From NCBI GenBank assembly GCA_014859965.1, contig JACZKQ010000182.1, positions 1 to 60,121 on the forward strand: DNA of 60,121 nucleotides, given 5' to 3'. The notes beneath the pieces were generated by a model. That model saw nothing but the letters and a program-made list of their open reading frames with translations. It had not been told where the DNA came from and ran no database searches. Every line of letters starts with the position of its first letter. Position 1 is the first letter of the stretch. The translations under genes were made by a program, and so were the position numbers. This document shows, in pieces, positions 34,852 to 43,162 of this stretch. This DNA is from Phycisphaerae bacterium (GTDB taxonomy: Bacteria; Planctomycetota; Phycisphaerae; Sedimentisphaerales; Anaerohalosphaeraceae).

Positions 34852-36402
34852 TTACTTCTTTCGCCCCGGCAGAATCAGCGACAACATTTCGTTGTTCAGC
34901 AATTTTGAGGCGACCAGGTAGACAAGGGCCGATAACGGCACAACCACCGCCAGTCTTATAAGGTCAGACAATGTTGTGGGCGGCAGGTTCCGCATAATCG
35001 CCAGCGCCCCCGCCGCCGCCAATCCCATCGCCGTCGTTCCCGCAACGGTCTTGAACACGATGGGCCCCAGGCCCTGAAGCAGAGAATCCCCATAGCGCTT
35101 GCTAAGCATCCGGACAAGTATGATGACTTGAAGGTATGAACACAGGGCCGTTGACAATGCAAGGCCGCCCGTGCCCAGAAACCACAGCAGTATCAGGTTC
35201 AGAACTACATTTACCGCGACCGCAACCGCTGCCGTCAATGCGGGCGCCTTGGAATCCTGGGTCGCGTAGAAGGCGCGCGTGGCGATGTGCTGGGCGAAGT
35301 AGCCGTACAGGCCGATCGAATAAAACGAGAGCGTCCATGCCGTCAATGCCGTATCCTCCGCCAGAAACTCGCCATGCTGAAATACCGCCGCTACCAGAGG
35401 TCGGGCAACCAGAATAGTGCCGACCGTCGCCGGCAGCGCCACAAACACAGAGGCGCCGAATCCACGAGAAACCGTTTTACAGAGTCCGTCAAAATCCTTC
35501 TTGGCGGCATCCACGCTCATGACTGGAAAAATCGCCGTCGCCAGTGAAATGCCCAAAACACCCAGTGGAAACTGGTACAGCCGCTGCGCATAGTATAGAT
35601 GCGACACTGAGCCCCATCCCAACGGCTGGCCCTGGTCATTCGAGAACGCCAGGGCAACCAGATCATCGGCCAGCGTATTGATCTGCGTGACGGTCAGACC
35701 CAACAGCATCGGACCCATCATCAGCAGGACCTTTTTGAACCCCTCCGAACGAATATCCCACGCCGGCCGAAACGCGACACCGTGGGCGCGCAGCGCCGGC
35801 ACATGGAGCAGAACCTGAGCGGCCCCCGCCAACAGGACCACCGCCGCCACATAAAGAACCTGTTTTTGAGGCGGGATACGCAGCAGCGTGCCGGTAATCA
35901 CGACACCGGCGATGATTATCAGGTTAAGCAGCAGCGGCGCCGCCGCGGGTGCGGCGAAGTGCCGATGCACGTTAAGAATGCCGCCTAAGATCGCCACAAG
36001 ACAGATCAGCACCATGTAGGGCAGCATGATGCCGCACAACACCAGTCCCGTTTGCGTGCCGAGGTTTAAATCCGCCAGGCCGTAGATGCTCCAAACCACC
36101 ACTTCGCCCACCAGAACCAGCGCCGTCAGAAATACGCACAGGACTGTCAGGATCGTGTTGGCCAGTCTTTCGGCGGCCGCGGGATCTCTGTGCAGCAGCT
36201 CACTGTAGACGGGGATAAACGACGCGGACGCGGCGCCTTCCCCGAAAAGCCTGCGAGACAGATTGGGAATTTTGAAACCCATTGTCCATGCCGTCATCAG
36301 CCAGGCCGCTCCAAAATAGTACGCAAAGGCCATATCACGCACCATCCCCAGCACACGGCTCAGCACCGTCCAAAAAGCGATCTGTCGAAACCCTCGTATC
36401 AT
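34852..36402 (-). CDS. murJ: Lipid II flippase MurJ
   Basis: A 516-residue membrane protein of the MurJ/MviN family, which moves lipid-linked peptidoglycan precursor across the inner membrane. The N-terminus IAFWTVLSRVLGMVRDMAFA and the following FKIPNLSRRLFGEGAASASF are diagnostic; about 14 hydrophobic helices follow. Its presence implies peptidoglycan synthesis, now known for Planctomycetes. No other cell-wall gene is adjacent. The 34688-34851 gap upstream of the deacylase gene shows no clear terminator. Confidence 0.93.
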   Translation of the reverse strand: MIRGFRQIAFWTVLSRVLGMVRDMAFAYYFGAAWLMTAWTMGFKIPNLSRRLFGEGAASASFIPVYSELLHRDPAAAERLANTILTVLCVFLTALVLVGEVVVWSIYGLADLNLGTQTGLVLCGIMLPYMVLICLVAILGGILNVHRHFAAPAAAPLLLNLIIIAGVVITGTLLRIPPQKQVLYVAAVVLLAGAAQVLLHVPALRAHGVAFRPAWDIRSEGFKKVLLMMGPMLLGLTVTQINTLADDLVALAFSNDQGQPLGWGSVSHLYYAQRLYQFPLGVLGISLATAIFPVMSVDAAKKDFDGLCKTVSRGFGASVFVALPATVGTILVARPLVAAVFQHGEFLAEDTALTAWTLSFYSIGLYGYFAQHIATRAFYATQDSKAPALTAAVAVAVNVVLNLILLWFLGTGGLALSTALCSYLQVIILVRMLSKRYGDSLLQGLGPIVFKTVAGTTAMGLAAAGALAIMRNLPPTTLSDLIRLAVVVPLSALVYLVASKLLNNEMLSLILPGRKK

Positions 36403-36480
36403 GCAGTTGCCGCCTTATATCTCCTTCGGTGACCGACGCGCATCACCGCCCTTCAACCGGGGAACAACTCAATTGTCAGC

Positions 36481-37281
36481 TCAGCAGGCGTCCTGCATCG
36501 CCACGGCGACGACGCACGCGAAGATCTTTACGGCGCCGGCCGCCCTGAGCGTTTTTGCGCACTCGTTGAGCGTCGCATGACTGGTCGTAATATCATCGAC
36601 GAGGCAGAGCCGCTTTCCTGAATAATTGTGGCCCCTCCGCACAGCGAACGCCCCGGCCACGTTCTTTCGCCGCTTGGCCGGTGTGAGGCTCCATTGCCGC
36701 TGCGTGTAGCGAACGCGGACCAGATCCGCGGTGACCGCTGCCGGATGGCCCAGGCCTTTTGCAATCAGCTTCGACTGATTGTAGCCGCGCTCCACGCGCC
36801 GCCGCCAATGCAGCGGCACGGGTACAAACAAGTCAATCTCATCCTGAAAGGGGCTTCCTTTCAGCGCGGCGCTCGCCAGGAAGCACAGGTGGGTCGCCAA
36901 TTCCGTGCGGTCCTGGAATTTGAACGCCAGAATCAAATCCCGCAGTACATCTTCGTAGACGCCGCCACGCGCGATCCCATCGAAGTGGATCTTACTAATG
37001 TCGCATCCGGCGCACCGCCCGTCGATGAGGGCATATCGGCTCGCCTCCCGGCCGCAGCCCGGACAATAGTCCCCCGCCGTACACGAGAGCAGTTCATTCC
37101 AGCAATCGCGGCACAACCGCTTGTCAGTCTCGGCAATGGCGGTCCGGCAGCAGTCGCACACTGCCGGCCAAAGCAGATGATTGAGCCCCTCCTGCGCCAG
37201 CCGCCCCCAGTGCGCCGCTGTCCGCCCTGCCGCTCTGATCGCCGGCATACATATACGGCTTTCTTCTCTGCTGGGCCGCAT
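36481..37281 (-). CDS. comF: ComF family phosphoribosyltransferase-like protein
   Basis: A 266-residue ComF protein, linked in other bacteria to DNA uptake. The zinc-finger region has CDCCRTAI, CRDCW and CPGCG plus CAGC, and the PRTase domain ends with RLCLVDDITTSHATLNECA, the phosphoribosyl-diphosphate loop. YNQSKLIAKGL and TPAKRRKNVAGAF are typical. The start ATG 37281 overlaps the stop of a 37-codon ORF in TGATG, which decides the start; the frame continues to 37440 but is not needed. A later ATG at 37248 is an alternative. Confidence 0.88.
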   Translation of the reverse strand: MRPSREESRICMPAIRAAGRTAAHWGRLAQEGLNHLLWPAVCDCCRTAIAETDKRLCRDCWNELLSCTAGDYCPGCGREASRYALIDGRCAGCDISKIHFDGIARGGVYEDVLRDLILAFKFQDRTELATHLCFLASAALKGSPFQDEIDLFVPVPLHWRRRVERGYNQSKLIAKGLGHPAAVTADLVRVRYTQRQWSLTPAKRRKNVAGAFAVRRGHNYSGKRLCLVDDITTSHATLNECAKTLRAAGAVKIFACVVAVAMQDAC

Positions 37282-37394
37282 CAGGCTTTGGGATCCTTCG
37301 TCTTCGCTGCCGCCTTGCCCTGCCGCACGAAGGCTTTCATTGCAGCGCCACCGCTGGCGATGAAATCGCGCCGCGTCAACCGATTCGCCGCCAT
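37281..37394 (-). CDS. Micro-ORF with twin-arginine-like start, coupled to comF
   Basis: A 37-residue ORF with a good GGGAGAAGG site. The peptide begins MAANRLTRRDFIASGGAAMK, similar to the start of Tat substrates (TRRDF), but the following segment (AFVRQGKAAAKTKD) is too polar for a working Tat signal. The stop TGA shares its last base with the comF ATG. It could be a leader for coupling, a decayed gene or a real small protein. Confidence 0.5.
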   Translation of the reverse strand: MAANRLTRRDFIASGGAAMKAFVRQGKAAAKTKDPKA

Positions 37395-37442
37395 GGCCTT
37401 CTCCCGACATAATCCGAAAAACTGTATGCCTGCGCAGCACTG

Positions 37443-38210
37443 CTAAAGTGAACGATCGTCATCCGGGGGCCGCTCGCTCTGCGCTTCCGGGCCGCTCTCC
37501 GGGGATTCGTCCGCCTCTTCCATCTCATCCTCGACGATCTCTTCCGTGGTGACCGAAGTGGTTTCCAGGATGCTGTTGATCCGGCGTTTCAGCAAAGGCA
37601 GAAGCGGCACGTGCTCTATGCGGCGGAGGACCCGCCTGCCCGTGGCGTCATAGATCACCAGATCGCCCGCCAGGCAAACGATCAACTCGAAGAAATCCGG
37701 ATAGCTCGTGCGAATGCGTTTGGCGCCGCGGGCCAATGAATCGTCCATGCGCCCGAACTGATAATGCTCGAATTCGTTATGCGTTATCCGCCATTTGCAG
37801 TTGACCCGCGTATAGACCCACATGATGGCGTACAGCACCAGGAGGGGAATACTGACCACCAGGCCCAGATTGGCCGAATACTGCGGATCGAGCTTGCAGA
37901 AGAAATGGTAGATATCCGCAAAAAGAGTAACGCCTTTTTCGCCAAGCCAGAGAATCATCAGCCACACCGCCGCCAGCACAATCAGCCAGAAAATCGTATA
38001 GTTGCGGTTAATATCCAGCCCCATCGTGATGAGCACCAGCAGGAGCGTCATGCCCCATATCCACGCGAGCGCCTCATGGGATATCCACTGGTAATGGGCG
38101 GACGGCCACAGCAGAAATCCCATCATGATCAGCGGCCACGTGAAGATGAACTTCGGATAGGTGTAGAACGTCACTTCGTGCCGCACCTTTGGAGCCTTCT
38201 TTTTCGCCAT
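37443..38210 (-). CDS. Membrane protein with PH-like domain
   Basis: A 255-residue protein. Hydrophobic segments near residues 22-40, 50-70, 75-95 and 120-140 form about four membrane helices. The soluble part that follows (CKWRITHNEFEHYQFGRMDD, then LVIYDATGRRVLRRIEHVPL) resembles the bacterial PH-like module found after such helices. The C-terminus is a very acidic disordered tail. Unknown function. ATG 38210 has GGGAGG upstream. It starts 13 bases after the next upstream gene and belongs with it. Confidence 0.65.
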   Translation of the reverse strand: MAKKKAPKVRHEVTFYTYPKFIFTWPLIMMGFLLWPSAHYQWISHEALAWIWGMTLLLVLITMGLDINRNYTIFWLIVLAAVWLMILWLGEKGVTLFADIYHFFCKLDPQYSANLGLVVSIPLLVLYAIMWVYTRVNCKWRITHNEFEHYQFGRMDDSLARGAKRIRTSYPDFFELIVCLAGDLVIYDATGRRVLRRIEHVPLLPLLKRRINSILETTSVTTEEIVEDEMEEADESPESGPEAQSERPPDDDRSL

Positions 38211-38223
38211 TACGGAACCTCCC

Positions 38224-39768
38224 TCAGTCATACTGGGCCATTTCGTCGATCATTTCCACATAACACAAAAGTTGAAGCCGCGTCAATTCATAGTGCTGCC
38301 TCAGCATACAGATGCGCCGCGAATACCTCGCCCGCCGGGCAATGTGGCGCTCGGCGGTCTCCACCGCCCGCTGCGGGCAGACATTGACCAGCGTCCGCAG
38401 ATCGTGCTTATTCAGATAACATACGGTCCGCACAGCCCGTTTCGAAGCCGCGTCCCCCACAACATCGGGCAGGCAGTTCCTTATGAACTGGTCCGCGGCC
38501 CCCAGGCAGTGCCGGGCATCGGTTATCTTCTTCTCGACGAGCGCGCGCGGGAAAACACAACACGGAATTATCGATTCCAGGTGCGCGATATCGCTCAGCG
38601 GGTCATTATCCAGAAGGCCCGCCGCAAATTCAATATCATAATCCAGCCGCAGATGCATAGCGTTCACAAAATCGCGGCCAAACATCCGGTAGATGTGCAC
38701 GTGAGCCACGTCTCTACTCTCGGAGAAAATCGACAGGAACATTTTTCGACGGACCTCCTGCAATTCCGCCAGCGCCTGGGGCCCCCGCCGATTGAACGCC
38801 TGCATCACGAGCCGGTCGCTCCGGGCGTCCTTCCAAAGGAAGTCCTGCGCATCGAAATAGTCCGGCATGTCCTTGCCCACGTACCGCTCGTTCATCAGTC
38901 CGACCATTCCGCCCACACTGGTGCCGATCTTTTTCATCGTCAGGCTATGCCACAGCGGATCAGGGTGACCGGAGAGCGCCTCGCGGAAGCGAACGAGCAG
39001 TGGAATTCCCACCTCCCGCCGGATCCCCCGGATCGTCCGGTGACCGGCGAACTGCTTGCCGAGCACGTTGTCGTTGGCGGTAAAAAACGCCCCGTCATAC
39101 CAGTCCTCCAGAAGCGATAGATCAAAACCCGTGACCGCCTGTTCGAGCTTCTGCGGCAGGGACTCCCGCATCGCATACGCCGCCGAACAGACGAAGCCCT
39201 CCTTCGTTGTCTCCATGCACTCAGACAACGGCCGGAACTGCTCGACGTGATTCAGGAATTCGTCGACGCTATCGTTATCGATGCCGAAATGCCGCTTTAT
39301 CGCCGGCGGCCAAGCCTCCACCATTGCCCTCAATTGCCGGCGACTGCCGGAAATTTGCTCAGCTTCGCTGGACGTATGATCGCCGTAGATCGCCGCCTCA
39401 TATTTGAAAACCCTCTCCCACAGGACCTCAAGGTGGCGGGTCATCTGCGACTTCTTCTTGTCCTCCATCAGATTCATCGCGTTGGCGTCGGCTGCCAGCA
39501 GTTTTTCGGATGAAAAAAGATTCGAAATGCCGATCAGCATGTTTCCGACGCCGAACGTCGAAAGAGCAATACCACCCGGAAGCAGCGCCACATTAAGCTT
39601 GCTGAGATTCACATGGGAACCCAGCGCCATATCTGCAACGATCGCCCCGCCCGCCAAAACGGTCGCCAGCGAAGTGTACTTCATGCCCTTTCTCTTGAGC
39701 CACTTACCCGCCAGGAAGATGATTTGCCCCAGTCCGATGACTCGTTTGTAATCCTGTAGCATCGCCAT
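38224..39768 (-). CDS. Large protein of unknown function with N-terminal membrane segments
   Basis: A 514-residue protein I do not recognise. Residues 30-85 contain two hydrophobic stretches (SLATVLAGGAIVADMAL and VALLPGGIALSTFGVGNML), and the rest is soluble and mainly helical. Cysteines in ESIIPCCVFP and many aromatics suggest a compact fold. It overlaps no gene and is followed after 13 bases by the PH-like membrane protein, so the two may work together at the membrane. No clear ribosome site precedes ATG 39768; an ATG two codons later is also possible. Confidence 0.65.
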   Translation of the reverse strand: MAMLQDYKRVIGLGQIIFLAGKWLKRKGMKYTSLATVLAGGAIVADMALGSHVNLSKLNVALLPGGIALSTFGVGNMLIGISNLFSSEKLLAADANAMNLMEDKKKSQMTRHLEVLWERVFKYEAAIYGDHTSSEAEQISGSRRQLRAMVEAWPPAIKRHFGIDNDSVDEFLNHVEQFRPLSECMETTKEGFVCSAAYAMRESLPQKLEQAVTGFDLSLLEDWYDGAFFTANDNVLGKQFAGHRTIRGIRREVGIPLLVRFREALSGHPDPLWHSLTMKKIGTSVGGMVGLMNERYVGKDMPDYFDAQDFLWKDARSDRLVMQAFNRRGPQALAELQEVRRKMFLSIFSESRDVAHVHIYRMFGRDFVNAMHLRLDYDIEFAAGLLDNDPLSDIAHLESIIPCCVFPRALVEKKITDARHCLGAADQFIRNCLPDVVGDAASKRAVRTVCYLNKHDLRTLVNVCPQRAVETAERHIARRARYSRRICMLRQHYELTRLQLLCYVEMIDEMAQYD

Positions 39769-39956
39769 GCAATAAGTCTAATCCCGGAATGTCCATAATA
39801 CAAGCGCATTCTTACTTTTATTCAGACGTCAGACGGGGCTGTATGTTGCACAGAAAGAGAAGATTGTTCCTGATGTGAACGAAACAATGCGGACGACGGT
39901 TAATCCTGCCGCTGGGCGGCCTCGCGCAGTGCCTGCGTGTCCATCGGCCGCCCTCG

Positions 39957-40712
39957 CTATTTGAGGTCATACGCGCGGTTGTCAGCCGACAGGAAGCCGG
40001 TCCCATCGGCGATCTGCTCAATGCCGGCCGGATCGGTTTCTGTGAACAATACGGCCGCCGATGAGGCACTGCCGTCTGCCCAACCCACGTTGGTCCTTCC
40101 AAGATGCCGATACGCCTGCGTCCCCGCATAACGCTCCGCAAAACCATCGCGCGCCGTGGCCCATGGCGACCGCATGAATTTGTTGGCTCCGGATGCAATC
40201 CCGCCGTCGCCGAATACCGCGCAGCCGGCAGGCATTCGGATATCGCTGTCGCGGGCCGACGGCACAAACGCCGCACCGCTTCCGAAGCCGCCGATATGGC
40301 TCGTGTTGTAGTTATATCCCGTGTACGGGTCGTTGAGCCAGTTATTTCCCCCCCGAAACGACGGGCATTGGTGAATTCTCTCGTTGGTCTCTCCCTGCCA
40401 CAAAACGCCCGGCGTCACGTATTCGGTCCCGGCATCCCAATCCTTTGTCGAGGTAAAGTCCCACGCGTAGGATACGCTCAGCGGATGACCCATCTTAGAC
40501 AGGTAAGCAATGGGAAAATCACCGTCGTTATCCTGCGTGTATATCCGGGCGGCAATCATGAACTGCCGCAGATTGCTTCTGCACGCCACTGTCCGGCTCT
40601 GCTCTTTGGCCCGCGCAAGCGCCGGCAGCAGTATGCCCGTCAGCATCCCGATGATCGCAATGACTGCGAGCAGTTCGATCAGGGCAAAGGCTTTTACAGT
40701 CTGCGGCCTCAT
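39957..40712 (-). CDS. Pseudopilin-like protein with H-X9-DG C-terminus
   Basis: A 251-residue type IV pilin-like protein. The N-terminus KAFALIELLAVIAIIGMLTG is a prepilin signal with the Glu-5 position preserved; Ala replaces the usual Gly before the cleaved bond. The body has the planctomycete pattern RSNLRQFMIAARIYTQDN, and HLGRTNVGWADG matches H-X9-DG. Such proteins are numerous in Planctomycetes and of uncertain role. ATG 40712 has GGAGGTG upstream and overlaps the previous stop in ATGA, so it is coupled to the dockerin-type gene and falls in the cobalamin riboswitch operon. Confidence 0.87.
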   Translation of the reverse strand: MRPQTVKAFALIELLAVIAIIGMLTGILLPALARAKEQSRTVACRSNLRQFMIAARIYTQDNDGDFPIAYLSKMGHPLSVSYAWDFTSTKDWDAGTEYVTPGVLWQGETNERIHQCPSFRGGNNWLNDPYTGYNYNTSHIGGFGSGAAFVPSARDSDIRMPAGCAVFGDGGIASGANKFMRSPWATARDGFAERYAGTQAYRHLGRTNVGWADGSASSAAVLFTETDPAGIEQIADGTGFLSADNRAYDLK

Positions 40713-41635
40713 GGGCACCTCCATGTGCACGCAAGCCAGTTCTCCGCCAGGACCGCCAGATCGGCCATATCCACTCGGCAGTCCTCATTTACGTCGCCGG
40801 GCGGGTAGGGATGCTTGTAGTCGCCGCAACTGCTCACATCGGCGACGGCATCTATCTCGGTCGTCCCCATCGAGGCGGGATCATCTTCGATCCGCACATA
40901 TTGTATCCAGTCGAGTCCGAGCACACCTATGTCGAATCCCGTTCCGCCGGCCGAGCCGTCATAGGCGTCGATCATCTGGGCGACGTTCATACCGTCGACC
41001 TTCAGCAGCGGATTGACCGGGCGCGTCGGGTCAAGTTCCTCGGCCCAGGCGTCCGCGACCGAGTCCCACCGGTACCCCGCCGTCGGGGCGAAAGTGTCGG
41101 CATAGGGCCCGCTCGAAAATGTGTGCCACACGACGCCATCCTGGCTCACTGATACAATTCCCGGCTCGCCGTAGGTGGCCTGCGTAACTACCGTATCTTC
41201 CGGGTTGCCGTTTCGCCAGGCGGGCCCGCTCTGGATCGCCTGCATGGCATTGCCGAAAACAATGAAGTCGACGCCGTGCGGGTTATGGCGGTCGTTGGCC
41301 ACGGCATGGCTGAACTTCAATGTAAGCGAGCCGCCGCGGCCGATACTGACAACCTCAAAACTGCGAAATGCCGGGCCGATAGGCACGATCGGCACCTGGG
41401 TGCTCAAAGGAACATACCATCCGTCACCGGTGGTATTCAGCGTCGGGCGGCCCAGTGCCGCCGTCGGATCGTTGAACAACGCGCCCGATATGAAATCCTG
41501 CGGCACGCCGCTGCCTTGGACATACTCAACCACCTCGACAGCGAAATCGTTCGGATCGTATTCGTACGCCGCCGCCCTGCAGGCCAGCAGCACACAACCG
41601 GCCGCCATGACACGTTTTATTCTGCCTGTCGCCAT
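40709..41635 (-). CDS. Secreted surface protein with dockerin-like C-terminus
   Basis: A 308-residue exported protein. Residues 1-23 form a signal peptide (ending CRAAA). The main body (AFRSFEVVSIGRGGSLTLKF, HGVDFIVFGNA, EPGIVSVSQDGVVWHTF, FDIGVLGLDWIQYVRIED) is a beta-sandwich-like domain seen in planctomycete cell-surface proteins. The last 35 residues (PPGDVNEDCRVDMADLAVLA, then ENWL) carry one dockerin/EF-hand-like calcium motif. ATG 41635 has AAGGGGA. It is the second gene of the riboswitch operon, 61 bases after the DUF4430-like gene. Confidence 0.83.
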   Translation of the reverse strand: MATGRIKRVMAAGCVLLACRAAAYEYDPNDFAVEVVEYVQGSGVPQDFISGALFNDPTAALGRPTLNTTGDGWYVPLSTQVPIVPIGPAFRSFEVVSIGRGGSLTLKFSHAVANDRHNPHGVDFIVFGNAMQAIQSGPAWRNGNPEDTVVTQATYGEPGIVSVSQDGVVWHTFSSGPYADTFAPTAGYRWDSVADAWAEELDPTRPVNPLLKVDGMNVAQMIDAYDGSAGGTGFDIGVLGLDWIQYVRIEDDPASMGTTEIDAVADVSSCGDYKHPYPPGDVNEDCRVDMADLAVLAENWLACTWRCP

Positions 41636-41696
41636 CACATCCCCTTCTGCCTTGCCGGTGCGGACTCACTGCGCACCGACATCTCCAAGGATTCCG

Positions 41697-42185
41697 TCAA
41701 TTTCCGAGCCGCCGCCGAAGGAAGAACGCGCCCGTTCCGATGAGCACCAGCGTCGCCGGTTCGGGAATGGCCGCGCTGCCGTAAACCCAGCCATCATATG
41801 CACCGTCGACAACAATCCGGTCCGAAGCCCCAAACATGGGACTTTCCCAAACCTGCCCGGCGTCCCTGGTCCAGTAGTGCCACCAGTCCTCGCCGCCGCC
41901 CCATCCTTCGTTGCTGTGGCCATCCCAGGCGATGCCGTCAACGTACTCGCCAAATCCATAGTCCTGCACAACGAGGGTCAGCGGCGTCTCTTCAGCAAGC
42001 CGCTGAATCAACGCCAAACCACTGATCGACTCCTCCGCAAATCTGACCATGAAATCGACACTGAAGCCATCCTTCCATTCAATGTATATCCCCGCCGAAT
42101 TGCTGCCTGATCCGACCTCGATGGGCATCGCCTGCACTGCGCAAACACCCGCCAAAACACCCATCACCGCACACCACTTCTTCAT
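41697..42185 (-). CDS. Transcobalamin-like (DUF4430) PEP-CTERM protein
   Basis: A 162-residue exported protein. A signal peptide (residues 1-19) is followed by about 115 residues resembling the C-terminal domain of transcobalamin/intrinsic factor, DUF4430: ISGLALIQRLAEETPLTLVV, then FGEYVDGIAWDG, WWHYWTRDAGQVWES and a final IVVDGAYDGWVYG. The C-terminus is a PEP-CTERM anchor: AIPEPATLVLIGTGAFFLRR. In the animal proteins this domain caps bound cobalamin. First gene after a cobalamin riboswitch, so a B12-binding surface role is a strong inference. AAGGA lies eight bases before ATG 42185. Confidence 0.75.
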   Translation of the reverse strand: MKKWCAVMGVLAGVCAVQAMPIEVGSGSNSAGIYIEWKDGFSVDFMVRFAEESISGLALIQRLAEETPLTLVVQDYGFGEYVDGIAWDGHSNEGWGGGEDWWHYWTRDAGQVWESPMFGASDRIVVDGAYDGWVYGSAAIPEPATLVLIGTGAFFLRRRLGN

Positions 42186-42442
42186 GCACATCCTTCACCA
42201 TCCTTCCGTTAAACAGTTGCAAACAATCACCCTTCAACCTCAATCCATAAGCGGCGGCCGATCGCCGCGCTGCGGCAGATCTGACCTTGACAGCCGCGAC
42301 GATCGACACTTTCGGCCGCTGCCCTGCACGGGCTCGAATGGATATGGAACAATAAGCCGTACCGAAAGCACAGCATTCAACATGTTACCCGCGAACGCGT
42401 TTGCCGCCCTGTCCCCTGCAGCACATCCCACGCCAGGACAAT

Positions 42443-42480
42443 AAAAAAACCGCCGCTCCCACGAAGGAAACGGCGGTTTA
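42443..42480 (-). terminator. Intrinsic terminator in the riboswitch leader
   Basis: On the minus strand, arms AAACCGCCG (42479-42471) and CGGCGGTTT (42455-42447) form a 9-bp stem followed by a T7 run (42449-42443). It is about 110 bases after the cobalamin aptamer and about 260 before the first gene. It probably serves as the expression platform: transcription would stop here when B12 is bound. Confidence 0.75.
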
Positions 42481-42589
42481 ATACCCTGACACATCCCGAG
42501 CACGGGTCGACGCCGGCAAGCAGCCGACGGACCTCACGCGCCCGAGGCGCATCCTGTTCCAGATCGCGAGAACATGACAATGCTGTTGC

Positions 42590-42800
42590 GACGACAGGCA
42601 GGTTTTCTGACTTGCACCCTACCTCAAGACCCCTTCCCATTCGCATGCGCGAACAGTGGGACGAAATGTCTTGAGGACTTGCGATCCGGCGACAGTTTCT
42701 TCGCCTTTCGCATCGGACGCTCACAGAGGCGCGACCGCCACGGATTTTCACCGTGTTCCCGTTTGACTATCCATAGGACCAAAAGTCCTCGGACCTGACG
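42590..42800 (-). ncRNA. Cobalamin riboswitch
   Basis: On the minus strand the leader holds the conserved core GGGAACACGGTGAAAATCCG near 42760-42740, then a GCGAAAGGCGAAGAAACTGT-like junction, then CCCACTGTTCGCGCATGCGA and GGGAAGGGG, and finally the B12 box AAGTCAGAAAACCTGCCTG at 42613-42595. CAGGTC near 42796 can pair with the 3' GACCTG-type end. Order and spacing match the known cobalamin aptamer. It is the only one in the window and controls the DUF4430-like, dockerin-like and pseudopilin genes. Confidence 0.93.
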
Positions 42801-42837
42801 TCTATATGCAATTTCAAAGAGCTAACCTAACGGCCGC

Positions 42838-42866
42838 TTTATACATCCGGCCGCGGACGGCAGCAA
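42838..42866 (-). promoter_or_regulatory. Predicted promoter of the riboswitch operon
   Basis: TTGCTG (42866-42861) and TATAAA (42843-42838) on the minus strand are 17 bases apart. Transcription would start near 42831, about 30 bases ahead of the aptamer. Confidence 0.55.
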
Positions 42867-43162
42867 GCGGAAAATAAAAAAAATCGCCCGAGCGGCTGCA
42901 TGGTCCGTCATACCGCTCGCAGCGTTCAGAGTGCCTCGTCCGCATCCTCGTCGGCCGCGGCACTCGGCGAACGCAAGGCACAGGCTGCTGTGACAAACGG
43001 GCAGCAGGCAATGTATTCTGCACCGCCGACGCCGATTACCGCCTAAGCCGGTTACAGGGCAAGGCTCAAAACCAGGCCGAGGCTGCAGAGCCATTTTTCT
43101 TGAACCCCAGGCTCATCTGTGCTATACAAAATGCCGAAAATTACAACGCGAAAGGAAATTTC

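Noticed and set aside
42822-43094. 90-codon open frame upstream of the riboswitch on the minus strand
   Set aside because: Overlaps the predicted promoter, has a Cys/Arg-rich random-looking translation and no ribosome site.
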